Assembly (NCBI RefSeq): GCF_014641555.1
Contig: NZ_BMHY01000008.1
Span: 212,939 to 276,938 of the forward strand
Source of the DNA: Paenibacillus radicis (ex Gao et al. 2016)
GTDB lineage: Bacteria > Bacillota > Bacilli > Paenibacillales > Paenibacillaceae
Direction: 5' to 3'
Length of the DNA stretch: 64,000 nt
The notes beneath the pieces were generated by a model that was not told the origin of the DNA, did not search any database, and saw only the letters and a list, made by a program, of their open reading frames with translations. Position 1 is the first letter of the stretch; each line of letters opens with the position of its first letter. The translations under genes and the position numbers were made by a program. This document shows, in pieces, positions 27,634-36,579 of this stretch.

Positions 27634-28998
27634 ATGAAGAAGAGATGGATGTCTACAGCAATATCGGCTATCGTGCTGACGACGCTGCTCGCAGGCTGCT
27701 CCGGCGGCAATGGCAATGGGAATGGCGGCGGCGGAGCGACAGCGAAGCCGGATAAGAGCGCAGAGACGACGAGTGCGCCGCAAGTGAAGATCAAGTTTTT
27801 GAACTGGGAAAAGGCTGAGGTCTATCAGCCGGCAATCGATGCGTTTGAAGCCAAATACCCGAATATTAAAGTCGAGTACGTGCCGGTCGTCGAGAATGAC
27901 TCCAATGAGACGATCAAAAAGATTGACATTATGTATGCGTCTGGCGAGCAATTTGACGTGTTCTCGCTAAACTCGGTGCCGAATTTCAGCCAAAGAGCAG
28001 TTAACGGTATGCTGGAGCCTCTAGACGATTATTTGGCCAAAGAAGGCGTGAAGTTCGAAGAGGAGTATAAGGCAGAACAGATGAAGCTGGACGGCAAACG
28101 CTACTCGTTGCCGGGCAAGTTTGGACCTTGGTTTATTCTGTTGAACAAGTCGCAGCTCGATGCGGCAGGGCTGCAGGTTCCGCAAAGCTGGACGTGGGAT
28201 GAATTCCGCGATTATGCCAAGCAGCTGACGAAGGGTGAAGGGCCAAGCAAGCAGTACGGTGCCTTTTTCCATACGTGGAAAGACTACTTCCTGCTGAAGC
28301 AGTACAGCGCAGCTCAAGATCAAGGCATTATGAAGGATGACGGCATTCACTTGAATGCGGACAATCCGCTGATGAAAGCGTCGCTGGAGCTTCGTTATGT
28401 GATGGAGCATGAGGATAAAAGCTCGACGCCGTATCAGGATATCGTAACGCAAAAGATTCCATATCGCGACGAATACTTCCAAGGCAAAGCAACGATGCTG
28501 CCTACCGGTCCATGGATGATTGCCGAAGCGGGCGGCACGGACAAAATTCCGGCAACTTTCGTATCGGCGTTTGCACCATGGCCGACCAATGCGAAGGGCG
28601 ATGAGAACTACTCGTTTGGCGGCGCGGATTCGCTCGTCATCTCTTCCAAGTCGAAAAACAAGGAAGCCGCATATCAATTTATCCGCTTCCTGTCGACGGA
28701 AGGCATGGCATTGACGAAGCAGCTTAGCGCATGGAAAAAAGCCGACGTAGCAAGTGAAGTTGATGCGATCGTAGCATCGACGATGACGCCGGATATGATC
28801 GATAAAGCTTCGCTGCTGAATACGCTCAACGTATCGAAGTTGCCACAGCCGGCTAATGCGCCTTCCTACGCGGCCGATATCGAGAAAGCTTATATTTCGG
28901 AAGCAGAGAAATATATTTTGGGTACAGCGGATATCGACGCGACGATCGCAGGTATTAAGACGAATCTCCAGAAAATTATCGATGCAAACCAGAAATAG
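27634..28998 (+). CDS. Sugar-binding lipoprotein of the third importer
   Basis: 454 residues, lipobox Cys22 (LLAGC), Gly/Asn-rich linker, then the family-1 binding fold. AAAGGGAGG before the ATG. A hairpin follows the stop, so high binding-protein expression with partial read-through into the kinase/regulator genes is likely. Ligand unknown. The family-1 fold is clear from FEAKYPNIKVEY and similar motifs. Confidence 0.9.
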   Translation: MKKRWMSTAISAIVLTTLLAGCSGGNGNGNGGGGATAKPDKSAETTSAPQVKIKFLNWEKAEVYQPAIDAFEAKYPNIKVEYVPVVENDSNETIKKIDIMYASGEQFDVFSLNSVPNFSQRAVNGMLEPLDDYLAKEGVKFEEEYKAEQMKLDGKRYSLPGKFGPWFILLNKSQLDAAGLQVPQSWTWDEFRDYAKQLTKGEGPSKQYGAFFHTWKDYFLLKQYSAAQDQGIMKDDGIHLNADNPLMKASLELRYVMEHEDKSSTPYQDIVTQKIPYRDEYFQGKATMLPTGPWMIAEAGGTDKIPATFVSAFAPWPTNAKGDENYSFGGADSLVISSKSKNKEAAYQFIRFLSTEGMALTKQLSAWKKADVASEVDAIVASTMTPDMIDKASLLNTLNVSKLPQPANAPSYAADIEKAYISEAEKYILGTADIDATIAGIKTNLQKIIDANQK

Positions 28999-29022
28999 TT
29001 TCCTTATAATGATCTAGACAAG

Positions 29023-29062
29023 AGGATGCCTGCGCGCAAGCGGGGCATCCCTTTCACCTTTT
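29023..29062 (+). terminator. Hairpin between binding-protein and kinase genes
   Basis: The stem GGATGCC-t-GCGC / GCAAGC-GGGGCATCC with a short T-rich tail; probably an attenuator that lowers expression of the downstream kinase/regulator pair. Confidence 0.6.
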
Positions 29063-29082
29063 AGAAGAAAGGGGCCTTTGCG

Positions 29083-30987
29083 ATGAGCTTATCTTCCTTT
29101 GGCTGGCGCAAGAAGCTGATTACGTCCGCGCTGCTGTGCCTGTTCATTCCATCGCTGCTTACGCTGCTGATTACCGGCTTGAATACGAGGAATGAGCTGA
29201 AGGAGAAGGCGGTCGTCAAGGCCGAGCAGTCGCTGGAGGTAGCCGATCTTTACGTATCCAACCTGGTGACGGATATGCTGAAGGCGTCCAATACGCTGCA
29301 ATATGACAGCGAGATGATGACGGCGATGCGCACGGCTTGGAGCAGCTACCGGAAGAGCGAGGACGGCAAGCTTGATTTTTTCACCTATAAGCCGGTTGCG
29401 GAGAAGCTGGATCAGCTTACGTTTTTTGGCGGCAAGACGTATGTGACGATCTTGCTGCCGGGCGGTTTGATCTTTACCAACTATTCGACCTACCGCAACG
29501 ATCTGGCTTATATGTATAAGGAGCCATGGGTGGATAGTATGGCAGCGGAGCCGGTCAATACAACCTACTGGCTGGGTACGCAGCCTAATTACGTACATGC
29601 CGATGCGGCCGGCAACCCGAATGTCGTAACGATTATTCGCAGCTTTCAACTGTTTGCCAATACGGGCAAAGCCTATATTGTACTGAGTAAGCCGGAGGAG
29701 CAGTTCCACGAAATATTCAGCAAATATGCGGCGGATCAGAAGATCATGCTGATAAACGGTGAAGGCCGTATTATCTCCCACCCTGAAGCCTCGGCAATTG
29801 GGGGTACGATTGAGGCGTCTTTGCACCTTGATCAGCAGTCCGAAGCTTCGTCCGCCGCTGCACTTCGGGATTATATTCGTGTCGAGCATGCGTTATCCTA
29901 TGCGGGCTGGAGGATCGTCAGTCTGACGCCATACAAAGTGGCAGCGGGCAATATTAACGGCTTTCTTAACGATTTGATTATTTTACAGGTGCTGTTTTTC
30001 CTGTTGTTCTCGGCCGTATTGTTCTACCTGCTGCGGCAGTTGACGAGACCAATCGTACAGCTGGCGAAAATCGCTGAGCGGGTCGATGCCGGCAATTTGG
30101 ATGCCCGTTCCCGGTTTGGCGGTCAGGATGAAGTCGGGCGGCTTGGTGCTTCGTTCGATCGAATGCTGGATCGGATCAAGGAGATGATTCATCAGATCAA
30201 GCGTGAGCAGGACCGTAAGCGGATGGCGGAGCTAGAGCTGCTGCAGGCGCAGATCAACCCGCATTTCCTGTTCAATACACTGAATTCTATTCGTTTGCGG
30301 GTGTTGATGAAGGGTGAGAAGGATATTGCCGAAATTGTCGGCTCCTTGTCCACACTGCTGCGTATGACCATCAACCGTAACAATGAATTCATTACACTGT
30401 ACGAGGAGGTTGCCACCGTTAAGGAATATATGCGCCTGATGAACTTCCGTCATGTGGAAAAGGTGGAGCTTACGAGCAACCTTGCTTCTGACACGCTGCT
30501 GGCAATGCTTCCACGGTTTACGCTGCAGCCGTTAATCGAGAACGCTTACATGCATGGGTTAAGACAAAAAGAAGGGCATATCGATGTGCAGTCCTGGAAG
30601 CAGGGTCATCTGCTCTTTATTTCGATTCAGGATGACGGAATCGGCATGACGGCGGAGGAACAAGAAGCGCTGCTGGGACGGTTGGCCGAGCAGGTCGGGC
30701 TGTCGGAACAATCAGAGCAACGGGAGAGGCAGGGGCAGCCGCAACTCCTTCGGCAAGAGGGGAATGACCGTCTGCATACGTCCTCCGAGCCGCGGAATGC
30801 AGAGAGAAGTCCAGTTAGCGGAATTGGTCTGAAAAACGTTCATGAACGGCTGCGGATGATCTACGGCGATGTCTATCAGATGCAAATTGAAAGCTCGCAA
30901 GGCGGAGGCTTGAAGCTGGTGCTTCGCATTCCGATATCGATGGGACAGGAGGCGATGGAAGATGAATACCGTAGCGCTGGTCGATGA
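29083..30987 (+). CDS. Sensor histidine kinase, YesM-type
   Basis: 634 residues: transmembrane helix near residue 12-28, large extracytoplasmic sensor, second helix around residue 300, HAMP, then his_kinase domain QINPHFLFNTLNS with acceptor about H394, and HATPase_c. An unusual Gln/Glu/Arg-rich insertion of about 45 residues (between EALLGRLAEQ and SGIGLKNVHERL) sits inside the ATPase domain ahead of the G2 box. The response regulator starts 26 bp inside its 3' end. It probably senses uptake substrate of the third importer. Confidence 0.9.
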   Translation: MSLSSFGWRKKLITSALLCLFIPSLLTLLITGLNTRNELKEKAVVKAEQSLEVADLYVSNLVTDMLKASNTLQYDSEMMTAMRTAWSSYRKSEDGKLDFFTYKPVAEKLDQLTFFGGKTYVTILLPGGLIFTNYSTYRNDLAYMYKEPWVDSMAAEPVNTTYWLGTQPNYVHADAAGNPNVVTIIRSFQLFANTGKAYIVLSKPEEQFHEIFSKYAADQKIMLINGEGRIISHPEASAIGGTIEASLHLDQQSEASSAAALRDYIRVEHALSYAGWRIVSLTPYKVAAGNINGFLNDLIILQVLFFLLFSAVLFYLLRQLTRPIVQLAKIAERVDAGNLDARSRFGGQDEVGRLGASFDRMLDRIKEMIHQIKREQDRKRMAELELLQAQINPHFLFNTLNSIRLRVLMKGEKDIAEIVGSLSTLLRMTINRNNEFITLYEEVATVKEYMRLMNFRHVEKVELTSNLASDTLLAMLPRFTLQPLIENAYMHGLRQKEGHIDVQSWKQGHLLFISIQDDGIGMTAEEQEALLGRLAEQVGLSEQSEQRERQGQPQLLRQEGNDRLHTSSEPRNAERSPVSGIGLKNVHERLRMIYGDVYQMQIESSQGGGLKLVLRIPISMGQEAMEDEYRSAGR

Positions 30988-32551
30988 TGATGTCGCTGTA
31001 CTTGAGTTTTTGGAGAAAATGATTCCTTGGAACGACTATGGCTTTCGCGTCGCGCATACCAGCACCAACGCACTGGAAGCGCTGGATGCGTGCGCTGCGC
31101 TAATGCCCGATCTGATCATTACCGATATTGGCATGCCGGTAATGGACGGTGTCGCTTTCATTCGGGCGGTGAAGGAGCTCAGCCAGCAGCCGAGGTTCGT
31201 CATCCTGTCCTGCCATGATGATTTTCGTTATGCGCAGCAAGCGGTCCAGCTTGGCGTTCAGGATTATATTCTGAAGGAGACGATGGACCCCGAGGCGCTC
31301 ACGGTACTTATTGCCGGCATGCAGGAGAAGATCGGTTCGGAACGGCGGCTGCACGACGAGCTGAAAATGCTGCACAGCCGGGCGCACCGCAGCAACTCGG
31401 TGCTGAAGGAGCAGTGGCTGCGAGAGCTGCTGTCATCGCCTGTGCCAGACAGCCCCGCATGGACGGATGCGCTGCAGCCCTTTGGCTTTCGGACGGTGCT
31501 GCCTTATTTTATTCCCGTCGTTGGACGGCTTCATGAGGTCAATGCAGCATGGAAGCGTTACGAGAGCGAGGATACGGTAAAGTTCATCGTCGAGAACGTG
31601 GCGGAGGAGCTGCTGGGTAACGAAGCGAATGCGCTGTTCATTAGCGTATCGGCAAGAGAGTTCTGTATCTTGTTCAATTGCAGCAAGGAGCTCAAGCACA
31701 GTCCTTATGAGCGTGTTCGGACGCTCGCGAGGCTCGTGCAGCAGAAGCTGGAGCAAGTAGTTAAGCTTCGTTATTCCATTCTGATCGGCGGTATCGAAGC
31801 TGAACGCTCCGGCGTCAGGCGGCAGATTGGCGGCATGCTGCAAGCGACGGACCGGTTCTTTTATTTGCGGGACCCTCAGTTCATGACGATGGAGGAAGCC
31901 GGGCGGCTTACTTTTCACGAGGAGGAGCCGTTATCCTTCTATTACGAATATTCGGAGCGGATCAACCGGACGATTATCGAAGCAAATATCGATGTTCCCG
32001 AGGCTGTCGAACCGTTTATTCATTTTATTTCGATCCACAAGTTCGAGCCGAAGGCGGTCAAGCGGTTCGTCTTCAAGCTTGCGCTCGATACGATGATGAA
32101 GCTGAAGGATACCCGGCATTATACGAATGAAAAGGTACAGAACGAACTGGACCAGCTAGGCAACGTCAGCGAGCTTCGGGAATGGCTGGTCGGCTTCGTG
32201 CAGGAAGCGGTGGGCTTGATGGAGCAAATCGCCAAGCAAAGCAAGAAGGTTGAAATTATTGACGCGCAAAAATTTGTCCGGCAGCATCTCGACCGGAAAA
32301 TTTCGCTGGAGGAAGTGGCGGCGCATTTGCATTTGAATCCCAGCTATTTCAGCCGTTTGTTCAAGAAGGAGACGGGTCAAAACTTTATCGAATATGTGAC
32401 CCGCAGCAAAATGGAGAAGGCACGGGAGCTGCTGAACGGCTCGGACCGGACGATGGAGCAGGTGGCACAGCAGCTCGGCTACGAGAATAGAAGCTATTTC
32501 GTCAAATTGTTCAAGGAGCATTATGGCGTTCTCCCAAGCAAATATGTATAG
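30962..32551 (+). CDS. Response regulator with AraC-type output domain, YesN-type
   Basis: 529 residues, the full-length YesN layout: receiver (acceptor Asp in LIITDIGMPV; DYILKETM), a long central region of about 280 residues, and a C-terminal AraC helix-turn-helix pair (LHLNPSYFSRLFKKET, VAQQLGYENRSYFVKLFKE). Translationally coupled to the kinase by overlap. The middle region may carry a second signal; none is recognisable. Confidence 0.9.
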   Translation: MNTVALVDDDVAVLEFLEKMIPWNDYGFRVAHTSTNALEALDACAALMPDLIITDIGMPVMDGVAFIRAVKELSQQPRFVILSCHDDFRYAQQAVQLGVQDYILKETMDPEALTVLIAGMQEKIGSERRLHDELKMLHSRAHRSNSVLKEQWLRELLSSPVPDSPAWTDALQPFGFRTVLPYFIPVVGRLHEVNAAWKRYESEDTVKFIVENVAEELLGNEANALFISVSAREFCILFNCSKELKHSPYERVRTLARLVQQKLEQVVKLRYSILIGGIEAERSGVRRQIGGMLQATDRFFYLRDPQFMTMEEAGRLTFHEEEPLSFYYEYSERINRTIIEANIDVPEAVEPFIHFISIHKFEPKAVKRFVFKLALDTMMKLKDTRHYTNEKVQNELDQLGNVSELREWLVGFVQEAVGLMEQIAKQSKKVEIIDAQKFVRQHLDRKISLEEVAAHLHLNPSYFSRLFKKETGQNFIEYVTRSKMEKARELLNGSDRTMEQVAQQLGYENRSYFVKLFKEHYGVLPSKYV

Positions 32552-32557
32552 CTAATC

Positions 32558-32595
32558 GGCTGCTTCAGATCTTTTCTCTGGAGCGGCCTTTTTTG
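32558..32595 (+). terminator. Rho-independent terminator after the YesN-type regulator
   Basis: GGCTGCTTCAG pairs with CTGGAGCGGCC, followed by TTTTTT. Confidence 0.75.
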
Positions 32596-32765
32596 TATAT
32601 GAAGCCCTCCGCAGGCAAGCCGCTATTCCAAAGTGTACCTCTGTCTAACTCTACACTGCTGATGTAACATGAAGGCAGGAGGCCAGTTTCGTTATCTTGC
32701 TATTCTACTCCCGAAATCACACAAACGATACTTTTCGAGGCTATACTATAGGCGAGGTGAAGCCC

Positions 32766-33341
32766 ATGAACGAGAATGAGCTGCCGTTGACGGATGAGCG
32801 ATGGCAAGCGATTGTAAGCAATGACACGGCGTATAATAACCGATTTATTTATGCAATTAAGACGACGGGCATCTTTTGCAAGCCGAGCTGTAAATCCAGA
32901 ATACCCAATCGGGAAAATGTCCGGATCTACGCGAATGCGGAGCAGGCCCATGACGCCGGCTTCCGTCCTTGCAAACGGTGCAAGCCGACGGGCGAACGGC
33001 TGCCGGATCAGGAGTGGGTAGCCGTTGCGGCGCAATATATCAACAAGCATTATAACGAGCCGCTTCCTCTGCAGACGATAGCCGACGCTTGCCACGGCAG
33101 CCCGTATCATTTGCAGCGAACGTTCAAGCGCATTATGGGGGTTTCGCCTTCCGGCTATGTTCAGCAGATGAGAATATCGAAGGCGCAGCAGCTTTTGAAC
33201 GAGACGAACCATTCGGTAGCGGGAATTGCAGCGGCAGTTGGGATGCCGAATGTCGCGTATTTTATAACGCTATTTAAGAATACAACAGGCTGTACGCCCA
33301 TAGAATACCGGCTGCGCAGCAGCCGAAATGAGATCGGATAG
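32766..33341 (+). CDS. adaA: AdaA: methylphosphotriester-DNA-responsive AraC activator
   Basis: 191 residues. The N-terminal Ada zinc domain has four Cys (C38, C42, C69, C72; the latter three in SCK and CKRC); C38 is the likely methyl acceptor that turns the protein into an activator. A C-terminal AraC HTH pair follows. The start with GCGAGGTG upstream was chosen; the longer frame has none. The ogt gene begins 10 bp later. It should activate its own operon after alkylation damage, as in B. subtilis adaAB. Confidence 0.92.
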   Translation: MNENELPLTDERWQAIVSNDTAYNNRFIYAIKTTGIFCKPSCKSRIPNRENVRIYANAEQAHDAGFRPCKRCKPTGERLPDQEWVAVAAQYINKHYNEPLPLQTIADACHGSPYHLQRTFKRIMGVSPSGYVQQMRISKAQQLLNETNHSVAGIAAAVGMPNVAYFITLFKNTTGCTPIEYRLRSSRNEIG

Positions 33342-33351
33342 GTGATGGATA

Positions 33352-33900
33352 ATGGAACAGGCAAATGAACGGAAAATTTATTGGGCGTTTTTAATCCATG
33401 GGCAATGGAGGCTTTACGTGGCGGCAACTTCAAAGGGGTTATGCTATGTAGGTTCGCCTGGCAAGCCCTATAAGGAAATGAGCGAGTCTGTGAGCCGTCG
33501 TTATCCTCGTCACGAATGGGAGCAGAACGACGAAGCTGTACAGCCCTATATGTTGCAATTGAAGCAATATATCGATGGAGAGCGCAGGGATTTTACGATT
33601 CCGTTTGATTTGGGCGGGACGCCATTCCAGAGTGCCGTATGGGAGGCTTTGCAGCACATACCGTACGGCGAGACTTGTTCGTATTCGGATATCGCGGAGC
33701 AGATCGGCAAGCCGTCCTCCGTAAGGGCAGTTGGGACCGCGATCGGTGCGAATCCGATTCTGATTACGGTGCCTTGTCACCGCGTTATTGGTAAAAACGG
33801 TACACTTACCGGCTATCGCGGCGGTCTGGAGATGAAGGTCGAGCTTCTTCGTCTGGAGCGGAAGAGCCTTGTTGCCGAAAGGAGCGTTCAGCATGCCTGA
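33352..33900 (+). CDS. ogt: Methylated-DNA-protein-cysteine methyltransferase (Ogt/AdaB)
   Basis: 182 residues. Canonical active site PCHRVIG with acceptor C142, preceded by the helix-turn-helix region (VRAVGTAIGANPI) and followed by YRGGLEMKVELLRLE. It transfers the alkyl group from O6-methylguanine to itself. It follows adaA by 10 bp and overlaps the next gene by 8 bp. In B. subtilis this partner is AdaB; here the operon has two further genes. Confidence 0.92.
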   Translation: MEQANERKIYWAFLIHGQWRLYVAATSKGLCYVGSPGKPYKEMSESVSRRYPRHEWEQNDEAVQPYMLQLKQYIDGERRDFTIPFDLGGTPFQSAVWEALQHIPYGETCSYSDIAEQIGKPSSVRAVGTAIGANPILITVPCHRVIGKNGTLTGYRGGLEMKVELLRLERKSLVAERSVQHA

Positions 33901-34606
33901 TGGGCTTTCTAAGCGGCTTGCCGGCATGGATTGGACTCGGTTGCAGCAGGAACTGGACGAGCGCGGCTACGCTGTCATCCCCGCTTTGCTGGATAATGAG
34001 CAGTGCGAGAAACTGATTTCCGCTTACGAGGATGAAGCCTTGTATCGCAAGACGATTCGTATGGCGAGATACTCATTCGGAGAGGGCGAGTACAAGTATT
34101 TCTCCTCCCCGCTGCCGGACCTGTTGCAGACGCTTCGTGAAGGGCTGTATCCTGAGCTGGCGAAAGCCGCTAACCGGTGGAAGGAGAGGCTAGGCCGGGG
34201 AATGAGTTACCCGGAGCAGCTTTCCCGCTTTTTGGCGCTGTGCCAGGAGCAGGGGCAGCTGCATCCCACTCCGCTCATTCTGAAATATGAAGCGGGAGGC
34301 TATAATTGCTTGCATCAGGATTTGTATGGAGATGTTTATTTTCCATTTCAAACGGTTATTGCTTTGAATCAGACGGGTTCGGACTATGCAGGCGGTGAAT
34401 TTATGCTGGTGGAGCAGAGGCCGAGGGCGCAAAGCCGCGGACACGTCATTCGTCTCGAGCAAGGAGAGGCGCTTGTTTTTCCTACGCAATACCGGCCTGT
34501 TCAAGGCAGCCGCGGCTATTACCGGACAACGCTGCGCCACGGCGTCAGCACGATTACTGAGGGAACCCGTTACAGCCTGGGAGTGATTTTTCATGACGCA
34601 AAGTGA
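33893..34606 (+). CDS. 2-oxoglutarate/Fe(II)-dependent oxygenase in the Ada operon
   Basis: 237 residues. A HxD (H141-D143, HQDLYGD), distal His H216 (LRHGVST) and Arg226 (TRYSLG) give the 2-His-1-carboxylate and 2OG-binding pattern on a double-stranded beta-helix. The start follows GAAAGGAG and lies within the ogt end; a longer frame was rejected. It is not recognisably AlkB by motif, yet its place after adaA and ogt suggests oxidative dealkylation of DNA or nucleotides. Substrate is inferred; protein hydroxylation is an alternative. The next gene overlaps its end. Confidence 0.8.
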   Translation: MPDGLSKRLAGMDWTRLQQELDERGYAVIPALLDNEQCEKLISAYEDEALYRKTIRMARYSFGEGEYKYFSSPLPDLLQTLREGLYPELAKAANRWKERLGRGMSYPEQLSRFLALCQEQGQLHPTPLILKYEAGGYNCLHQDLYGDVYFPFQTVIALNQTGSDYAGGEFMLVEQRPRAQSRGHVIRLEQGEALVFPTQYRPVQGSRGYYRTTLRHGVSTITEGTRYSLGVIFHDAK

Positions 34607-35414
34607 GATTTTGTACAAAAATGCGAAAACGCTGCTTAATAAAGGAACCGGCCTGCTATCGGGCTATACTCATTCTTTGAATCCCTATGGAGGCTGTGTC
34701 TTCGGCTGTTCTTATTGCTATGTCAGGGAGATGCCAGTGGCGCTGTTTCATGAAGGAGAATGGGGCTCATGGATTGATGTAAAGCAAAACGCGGCCGAGC
34801 TTCTGCGCAAGGAACTGCGGCGTGCAAAGGCCAAAGGCAAAGTAACGATCTTTATGTCGTCCAGCACGGACCCGTATCAGCCGATTGAATATAAGGAGCA
34901 AATTACGAGATCGCTGCTGGAGGCGATGGTCGAAGATCCGCCTGATTTTTTGCTGGTGCAAACCCGAAGTCCGCTCGTCAGACGGGATATTGACTTGCTT
35001 CTTAAGCTAGGGGAGCGGGTTAGGGTCAGCATGACGATCGAGACTGACCGCGAAGATATTCGCAAGCATTTCACACCGGGTGCGCCGCCTATCGCGGCAA
35101 GGCTGGAAACGCTCCGGCTGTTGGCCGAGGCAGGCGTAGCTGCGCAAGCGACAATTGCTCCTGTGCTGCCGAGCACGGAGCAGTTTGCCGAGCTGTTGAG
35201 GCCGCTCGTCCATCGTGTATGCGTAGACGATTATTTTATGGGAGACGGCAGCGGAGGCAGACGGACGAGAAAGCTCGGTATCCGTTCCCTTTACGAAGAG
35301 CTTGGTTTGGAGGACTGGTATAGCCCTGCCGCTAACCAAATCATATACGACAGACTGCTGCAGGTATTTTCTGCCGAGCAAGTGTATGTAGGCCAGCGAG
35401 GGTTTGAGCCTTGA
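34593..35414 (+). CDS. SPL-like radical SAM protein
   Basis: 273 residues. The [4Fe-4S] motif CxxxCxxC is CVFGCSYC (C35, C39, C42), with an early NPYGG and SSSTDPYQP characteristic of the spore photoproduct lyase/Rv2578c-type radical SAM group. It starts 14 bp inside the oxygenase gene, so all four genes are tightly coupled. Family members repair UV photoproducts or have unknown roles; a role in DNA lesion reversal is suggested by context but unproven. A strong terminator follows. Confidence 0.85.
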   Translation: MTQSEILYKNAKTLLNKGTGLLSGYTHSLNPYGGCVFGCSYCYVREMPVALFHEGEWGSWIDVKQNAAELLRKELRRAKAKGKVTIFMSSSTDPYQPIEYKEQITRSLLEAMVEDPPDFLLVQTRSPLVRRDIDLLLKLGERVRVSMTIETDREDIRKHFTPGAPPIAARLETLRLLAEAGVAAQATIAPVLPSTEQFAELLRPLVHRVCVDDYFMGDGSGGRRTRKLGIRSLYEELGLEDWYSPAANQIIYDRLLQVFSAEQVYVGQRGFEP

Positions 35415-35429
35415 TGTCCATTCATAGAT

Positions 35430-35465
35430 AACGACCCGAAGCGAGGAGCTGCTTCGGGTCGTTTG
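35430..35465. terminator. Bidirectional terminator after the repair operon
   Basis: The perfect stem ACGACCCGAAGC / GCTTCGGGTCGT with loop GAGGAGCT, between convergent genes. Confidence 0.85.
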
Positions 35466-35481
35466 TGCGCTGAAGGCTTGT

Positions 35482-36231
35482 TTACTTGCTTTCTTGCGTC
35501 AAATGAAGGATTTGCTCTCTAATGTTCTCATGGCTCAAACCGCCGTGATAGCAAATAACGTTCTCGATATCGAGCTCTAGAAATTTAGACAGGGAGCGGA
35601 TTGCCGTTTCCATATCCGGTGTATTCTGCTCGACGGGCTCGCGTAAATGGCCTTCGGAGGATACCATGGCATCTGCGGCGATAAGCGTCTTGCTCTCTTG
35701 CAAATAGAGGCTGATGTGGCCCGGCGTATGACCAGGCGTGAATACGACTTGGATGCCGCCGAAATCCGGCAATACCTGACCGTCCTCCAGAAGCTGATCT
35801 ACTGGAATCTTAGGCTGATTTCGAAAAATTTCGAGCGCTTTATCAAGCTCTTCTTCCGGCAGGTGGGACAGCAGCTTAGCCATCCGTTCCGGATTGGATT
35901 TCACTAGCGGAAGCTTGCCTTCAATATAAGGCTGATCGAGCTCGTGTGCGTAGACGGGAACCGGTTTGCCGGCTGCATGAATGATTTCCAGAACGCCTCC
36001 GGTATGATCCAGATCCTGATGTGTAACGATAATCGCCTTCAACTGAGAAGGTGCTATACCAGCCTTGTCCATCGCATCCACGATGAGCTGGCTTTGGCCT
36101 GGCATGCCCGCATCGACCAGAATAGCCGAATTTTCGTCATAAATGAGTGTCGGATTGAGCACCATAGGTCCACGAGGGCTTGTCACATGAATCTCCAGCA
36201 TTTCGACTCCGTTTGCAATTTTCATTGCCAA
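35482..36231 (-). CDS. Metallo-beta-lactamase-fold hydrolase
   Basis: 249 residues. The zinc motif is modified: THQDLDHTGG (H-x-D-x-D-H) replaces HxHxDH, with further His in TPGHTPGH and Asp in IAADAM, and a terminal His in CYHGG. This resembles YflN-type hydrolases of unknown substrate. Upstream of the start are the two AT-rich segments described for the intergenic region. It is monocistronic and convergent with the repair operon. Glyoxalase or lactonase activity cannot be decided from sequence. Confidence 0.8.
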   Translation of the reverse strand: MAMKIANGVEMLEIHVTSPRGPMVLNPTLIYDENSAILVDAGMPGQSQLIVDAMDKAGIAPSQLKAIIVTHQDLDHTGGVLEIIHAAGKPVPVYAHELDQPYIEGKLPLVKSNPERMAKLLSHLPEEELDKALEIFRNQPKIPVDQLLEDGQVLPDFGGIQVVFTPGHTPGHISLYLQESKTLIAADAMVSSEGHLREPVEQNTPDMETAIRSLSKFLELDIENVICYHGGLSHENIREQILHLTQESK

Positions 36232-36579
36232 TCAGCCTCCTCTTTCGTTCCATCTAAACTTGAAAACACTATAGTTATCTCATATATCGAAAGTGAAAGT
36301 CAAATGTAAAATATTAAATTATATCACAAAAATAATTATTTGTCAATAGTCTGAGTTAGGATTTTTGAGAAAAACAGGCAAGGTGTCTGTTGACTTTATA
36401 CGATCATATTTTGCCCCGTTGCAAAATAGTTAGCCCGTCCAAAGTGTATTGCCCCGCCGTAACAATGCTAGATTTAAGCAACACTGTTTCTCTAGACCCA
36501 CACGTATCCCCATTTGTATAATGGTCAAGTGTCAAAAAAAGCTTATGGACAGCGAATGAATAAAAGGGGCTTACGCAGC
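36232..36579. other. Divergent intergenic region, AT-rich, no gene seen
   Basis: It separates the divergent hydrolase and CDF genes. AT-rich stretch with no ORF worth calling. A TATAAT at 36517-36522 about 60 bp before the CDF start could be its -10, but its -35 box is poor. I see no clear dyad or terminator. Confidence 0.4.
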
